A DNA stretch of 50,517 bases from Clostridiales bacterium CHKCI006 (lineage in GTDB: Bacteria; Bacillota_I; Bacilli_A; Erysipelotrichales; Coprobacillaceae), in assembly GCA_900018345.1 (NCBI GenBank), contig FCNA01000068.1, positions 1 through 50,517 on the forward strand, written 5' to 3'. How positions within the stretch are numbered: position 1 is the first letter of the stretch; the number at the start of each line of letters is the position of its first letter. Made by a program: the position numbers and the translations under genes. Positions 47,340 to 50,517 of this stretch are shown here, piece by piece. The notes below the pieces were generated by a model. That model saw only the letters and a list, made by a program, of their open reading frames with translations, was not told the DNA's origin and did not search any database.

Positions 47340-47359
47340 GCGTACTCGAAACCTATCCA

Positions 47360-48025
47360 TCAAGGTGAAACGGCACCCACCTCGGTCATGACAACATAAG
47401 CCAGGTCTGTATTCTGACTCACACGTTCTATAAAAGCCGTGAGACCTTCTTCAGGAGCGATCGTAAAAACACTTGCTTCATCGATCTCAGAATTACCCTT
47501 AGTCGACCAAACTGCCGCTAAGACATGATACCGACCATCTAAGGCAATCCTTTCGGGTTGATACAAATGGAAAGTGATCCCCGTTTCATCAAATATATCT
47601 TCGCCCCATGCCTGGTCTGCTTCAACCATCGATCTGGCATAACCCAATACAGAACCATCTTCTGCCTCGTTATAAAGCGCTGTGGATACATCACAGATTC
47701 CGATATCTGCCTGATGAAGATGCAATCCCACAAGCATTTTATTCATCGGGTTTGCTTCGGAGAGATACTGTGGGATTAGATACTCCTGGACCACCCTGCC
47801 TTCATCAATTGCCCAGACAAAAACAGATCCTTGATTATAATTCTGAAACTCGATACCGACTAGTTCAGTCGAAGACATCCTGGCTATCTCCTGTTCCTGT
47901 TCCGTAAAAGTCAATGCCACCGCCTGAGGTTCATCTGTCACAGCCTCTTGATTTTCAGGTGTGCTGGTTGAACAGGCCCCTAACAGCAAGCTGGCACACA
48001 TCAGCATCAATAATTTTTTCTTCAT
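47360..48025 (-). CDS. Lipoprotein, paralogue 2 (unknown function)
   Basis: 221 residues from ATG 48025. Lipobox LLLGAC (Cys about 18), then a Ser/Thr/Glu linker. The mature region shares long blocks with the next gene upstream: FTEQEQEIARMSS, IEFQNYNQGSVFVWAIDEGR, EASVFTIAPEEGLTAFIERV, NTDLAYVVMTEVGA. It is anchored outside the cell. The fold is probably a beta-rich sensor or binding domain, not recognised. Tandem duplication with the following gene. Confidence 0.8.
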   Translation of the reverse strand: MKKKLLMLMCASLLLGACSTSTPENQEAVTDEPQAVALTFTEQEQEIARMSSTELVGIEFQNYNQGSVFVWAIDEGRVVQEYLIPQYLSEANPMNKMLVGLHLHQADIGICDVSTALYNEAEDGSVLGYARSMVEADQAWGEDIFDETGITFHLYQPERIALDGRYHVLAAVWSTKGNSEIDEASVFTIAPEEGLTAFIERVSQNTDLAYVVMTEVGAVSP

Positions 48026-48110
48026 GCTTCTCCCTCCCATCGTTCTCCACACATATAGCGCATCAACCAATCATGAGTTCATTTTCTGACAGGATGCTTG
48101 CGAAAGGAGA

Positions 48111-48749
48111 TTAAAACGTCGCGCCAATCTCCGTCATGATGACATAAGCAAAGTCAGTGTTGTCACTCACCCGGGTAAAGAAATCGGTCAAACTTTCTTC
48201 AGGGTTGATCGTAAAAACACTCGCTTCATCGATAAAACGGGCGACTTGTGCTTGCCAAAAAACAGCCAATACCTGGTACTTGCCCTCTAATACAACCCTT
48301 TCTGGCTGATACAAATGGTAAAAAGCATTTCCCTCTTCGCCCCAGACCTGGGCTGCTTCAACGGTTTCCAGAGATGCAACATAAGGTCCTGTGTCTGCCT
48401 GACGGAAGATCTCCGTCGTCACATCATAAGTCATATAGTTTGCATCCGAACCGCTAAATCCGACCAGTATCTTGGTCACCTGATCTTCTTCGGTAATATA
48501 GAAAGGGGACAGATACTCCTGTGCCACTTTGTTATCATCGATGGCCCAGATAAATACAGATCCCTGTGTATAGTTTTGAAACTCAATGCCGATGATCTCG
48601 CTAAAGGTCAGTCTGGCAATTTGTTCCTCCTGATTCGTAAAAGTGATCGCTGTAGCTTGCGGAACAGATCCTTCTGCTTCAGCAGGGCCATTCGAACAAG
48701 CCCCAAACAGTAAACACGCACATATCAGCATCAACCATTTTTTCTTCAT
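48111..48749 (-). CDS. Lipoprotein, paralogue 1 (unknown function)
   Basis: 212 residues from ATG 48749 (GGAGGTAAAA upstream). Lipobox LLFGAC, then FTNQEEQIARLTFSE and IEFQNYTQGSVFIWAIDDNK, closely matching the neighbouring lipoprotein across the mature part. It is separated from its twin by about 85 bases, which fits an unequal duplication. No family recognised. A dyad at 48816-48843 lies upstream and may be a control site. Confidence 0.8.
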   Translation of the reverse strand: MKKKWLMLICACLLFGACSNGPAEAEGSVPQATAITFTNQEEQIARLTFSEIIGIEFQNYTQGSVFIWAIDDNKVAQEYLSPFYITEEDQVTKILVGFSGSDANYMTYDVTTEIFRQADTGPYVASLETVEAAQVWGEEGNAFYHLYQPERVVLEGKYQVLAVFWQAQVARFIDEASVFTINPEESLTDFFTRVSDNTDFAYVIMTEIGATF

Positions 48750-49215
48750 TTTTACCTCCATTTCCGCCCGACTACGTCGATCGGACACAAATATTTAATC
48801 AAAATTCAAATTTATTATTATCCTAAGCGATTTTAGAATAATACTAACAAATTTGTTTTTATCATAAGTAATATCTGCAATATCAATATTTTGTTCGATT
48901 AATAACAAATTTTATTTTCACACTTCTCCCTCCATTCTACCCAAGAAATGCCTCATTGAAATTCATTTACACTTTCTTATCTCATAATAGATGCCAAGCA
49001 GGACAACTAAGAGGATGCGACTTTGTATCTTGATTATCTCTAGATCCCATCATGTTCCAATAAAGCGGATTGTCCCGTTCCGATTTGATAAACTGTATTC
49101 ACCAAAAACACAATGATTTGTTCAGCAAAACTAACAACAAATAAGCCGACACATACACTAGTCCATTTTAAAATTTTGATTCATGTACCAGAAGATTTCC
49201 TGCACATCTCTCCCT
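48750..49215. other. Intergenic region with one operator-like dyad
   Basis: About 470 AT-rich bases without a supported gene. The only strong feature is the dyad TATTATCCTAA-GCGATT-TTAGAATAATA (48816-48843, one mismatch), about 70 bases upstream of the lipoprotein start. Short open frames on both strands lack ribosome sites. Confidence 0.6.
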
Positions 49216-49503
49216 TTAATCTCCGCTTTCTATTGACCTTGGTAATTTTCGAAGTGCACAAGAGAAATAGATCAGGATATAGACCAACGCTAAGGACCAC
49301 TCTAAAAAATGTAACGGAAGCGACCATTCCAACTGATGGAAATAAAAGAATGGAATGAAAAATAAAGCAGAGACACACATGCGAAACAAGCTCGTCGTTC
49401 GTTTCGTTGAAAGAGAGCCATTGCAGCAGATCAAGATAGCAATGATCTCACTGAAAATAATGATCACATATTGACTTGTATATGATAATCCCGCTAACAT
49501 CAT
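49216..49503 (-). CDS. Small membrane protein (possible truncated sensor)
   Basis: 95 residues from ATG 49503 (AGGTGGTGAGTTA before it). Three hydrophobic segments: YVIIIFSEIIAILICC, MCVSALFFIPFFYF and FLEWSLALVYILIYF. The short basic and acidic end (RKLPRSIESGD) suggests an incomplete protein, for example the membrane part of a GHKL-type sensor kinase, but no kinase region follows. Function unknown. Confidence 0.55.
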   Translation of the reverse strand: MMLAGLSYTSQYVIIIFSEIIAILICCNGSLSTKRTTSLFRMCVSALFFIPFFYFHQLEWSLPLHFLEWSLALVYILIYFSCALRKLPRSIESGD

Positions 49504-49832
49504 TAACTCACCACCTGTAAAATAATCTTTAGTTGGTTCCAAATTAGATCTTCATACATATGGTTGCTTCCCTTTATTCCATTATAACAAAGCGCTTTCA
49601 AAATAACCATATTTTTTGGCATTTTTTTAAAAAGACCCGTTATTTTGTTTGAATGATACGTCAACCGGATAAAAATAACATATAGATAACAATGATGGTT
49701 TCAACCGGTTTAGAATTTTATCAATAATGATGCTCGGATCATCCGATCATTCTCCATCATAAGCATTTACTTTTTTCTCAAAAGCGTGATACAGACGACT
49801 TATAACAAGCGCGTCATTTTAACTACTTTCAT
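49504..49832. other. AT-rich intergenic region, no gene seen
   Basis: About 330 bases between the small membrane protein and the MFS pseudogene. The string TCAACCGG occurs twice (about 49673 and 49710). No ORF with a ribosome site, terminator or tRNA is visible. Confidence 0.5.
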
Positions 49833-50403
49833 CTATGCCTTCCTATTCATCACCAGACCTATCAAAACTAGAATCGTCAATAACATACAGAGTCCTAACA
49901 AATTCCATTCAGATAATAGTCCGCTGACCATCAAAGCCGCTGGTGTCAGACTGTGACTGACGACATTGAAATAAGCATATACACGTCCCATCATCTGATC
50001 ATCTACGGTAGCCTGCAAATGCGCATTGAAAGGAATGTTGAATAAGGGTGACATGATTCCAACGCCCAACATCGTCACCATCAGTATTCCAAGAAATAAC
50101 CAGGACGAGACATACCCACTAAAAAACAGCTGATAATCGAGCATCAAGAGGATGAAACAAACCAGGTAGCAGGAAAAACTGACCAAACTTTTCCAAAGAC
50201 ACATGATTCTTTTTGACCAGATAAGCAGAACAGAAAATAGAACCCACTGTCATTGATGCGTTCAATAAGGATAAACGCGTGACCCCTAACTCAAAGTGAT
50301 GGATCAAATAAGGTAAAATAACTGAACGCAGGGGATTGATCGTCACATTAAAGATAATGGCACAAAGGAAGATACGCATAATGTCCTGACTGTTGAACCG
50401 CAC
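49833..50403 (-). pseudogene. MFS transporter remnant (5' truncated and frameshifted)
   Basis: Two frames together give the second half of an MFS transporter. Frame 1 (50403 to about 50178) has RIFLCAIIFNVTINPLRSVI and SLLNASMTVGSIFCSAYLVK. Frame 2 (about 50174 to 49833) has SSWLFLGILMVTMLGVGIMS and the C-terminal spans with DDQMMGRVYAYFNVVSHSLT. The switch falls in an A5 run (plus strand 50174-50178), so a one-base indel is likely. The first six spans are missing upstream. It is not expected to be functional. Confidence 0.78.
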
Positions 50404-50437
50404 TTTATATCAGGGAAAAATAAAGAAAAACTGCAAA

Positions 50438-50505
50438 ATAAAAAAGCCAATGGATGGCGCGTTATGCCGTATTCAACTGCATAATGTGCCATCTTTTATT
50501 TGGCT
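50438..50505 (-). terminator. Large stem-loop, possible terminator of an upstream gene
   Basis: On the minus strand AGCCAA/TTGGCT, GATGGC/GCCATC and TTATGC/GCATAA stack around an 11-base loop, then TTTTTTATTTT. It lies just upstream of the MFS remnant. It could terminate a gene right of the window or be the end of a small insertion. Confidence 0.6.
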
Positions 50506-50517
50506 GTATCGATCATA

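Overview
The window looks like a Bacillota (Firmicutes) gut-type genome, probably of the Erysipelotrichia. The evidence is strong AGGAGG ribosome sites, SigA-type promoters, a T-box leader, an electron-bifurcating [FeFe]-hydrogenase operon, sortase-anchored surface proteins and a Tn1549/CTn-like conjugative element. The taxonomic placement is inference. No rRNA, tRNA or CRISPR array was seen.

Layout. (1) 1-1.5 kb: an AT-rich left edge with the 3' end of an IS110-type transposase and an FRG-domain gene that overlaps a 53-codon ORF. (2) About 1.5-26.18 kb: a GC-richer block of about 30 genes, all on the minus strand and mostly overlapping or tightly spaced. This is most of an integrative conjugative element (ICE). 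It has VirB4, PrgI (VirB3-like), VirB6-like, VirB2-like (DUF3852) and CHAP-hydrolase parts of a type IV secretion system. It also has a class B sortase with a 1216-residue thioester/Cna-B adhesin ending in VPQTG, a SpoVG-like protein, DUF3849, AbrB-like, D12 adenine methylase, LPD28/antirestriction-like, DUF3789, DUF4314, DUF5348 and DUF6103 proteins, and several conserved ICE proteins of unknown role. No relaxase, VirD4 coupling protein or integrase is visible, so the element either continues left of the window or has decayed. Its right end cuts a flavodoxin gene. (3) 26.2-37.4 kb: chromosomal genes. They are a permease plus DUF362 lipoprotein operon, an RpiR-type regulator, a DUF454-CydD-like-CydC-like exporter operon behind two GTTAG-N6-CTAAC dyads, VOC and MraZ-like proteins, a PHP phosphoesterase with a tyrosine phosphatase, a sigma-region-4-like protein behind an SD-sequestering hairpin, acyl carrier protein and an NTF2-like protein. 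(4) 37.4-45.4 kb: a ten-gene operon, hydC-DRTGG-RsbW-like-degenerate hydrogenase-DRTGG-PHP-ATPase-ferredoxin-hydB-hydA. The NADH/ferredoxin-linked hydrogenase subunits flank a seven-gene signalling-like block. (5) 45.6-50.5 kb: a T-box-controlled MFS transporter, two tandem paralogous lipoproteins, a small membrane protein and a decayed MFS gene.

How the parts work together. The ICE genes together describe cell-to-cell DNA transfer with its own surface adhesin and cell-wall hydrolase. The hydrogenase operon would dispose of reductant from NADH and ferredoxin as H2, with an attached module that may sense redox or metal-cluster state. The hydrogenase and CydDC-like operons share the same dyad motif upstream, which suggests one common regulator, possibly responsive to metal or redox state. 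The most useful leads are that shared operator, the embedded hydrogenase signalling module, the ICE junction in the flavodoxin gene, the SD-sequestering hairpin, the T-box plus overlapping leader ORF, and several odd ICE features (fused RHH domains, four perfect 36-bp repeats, an ATA-start VirB6, nested hairpins).
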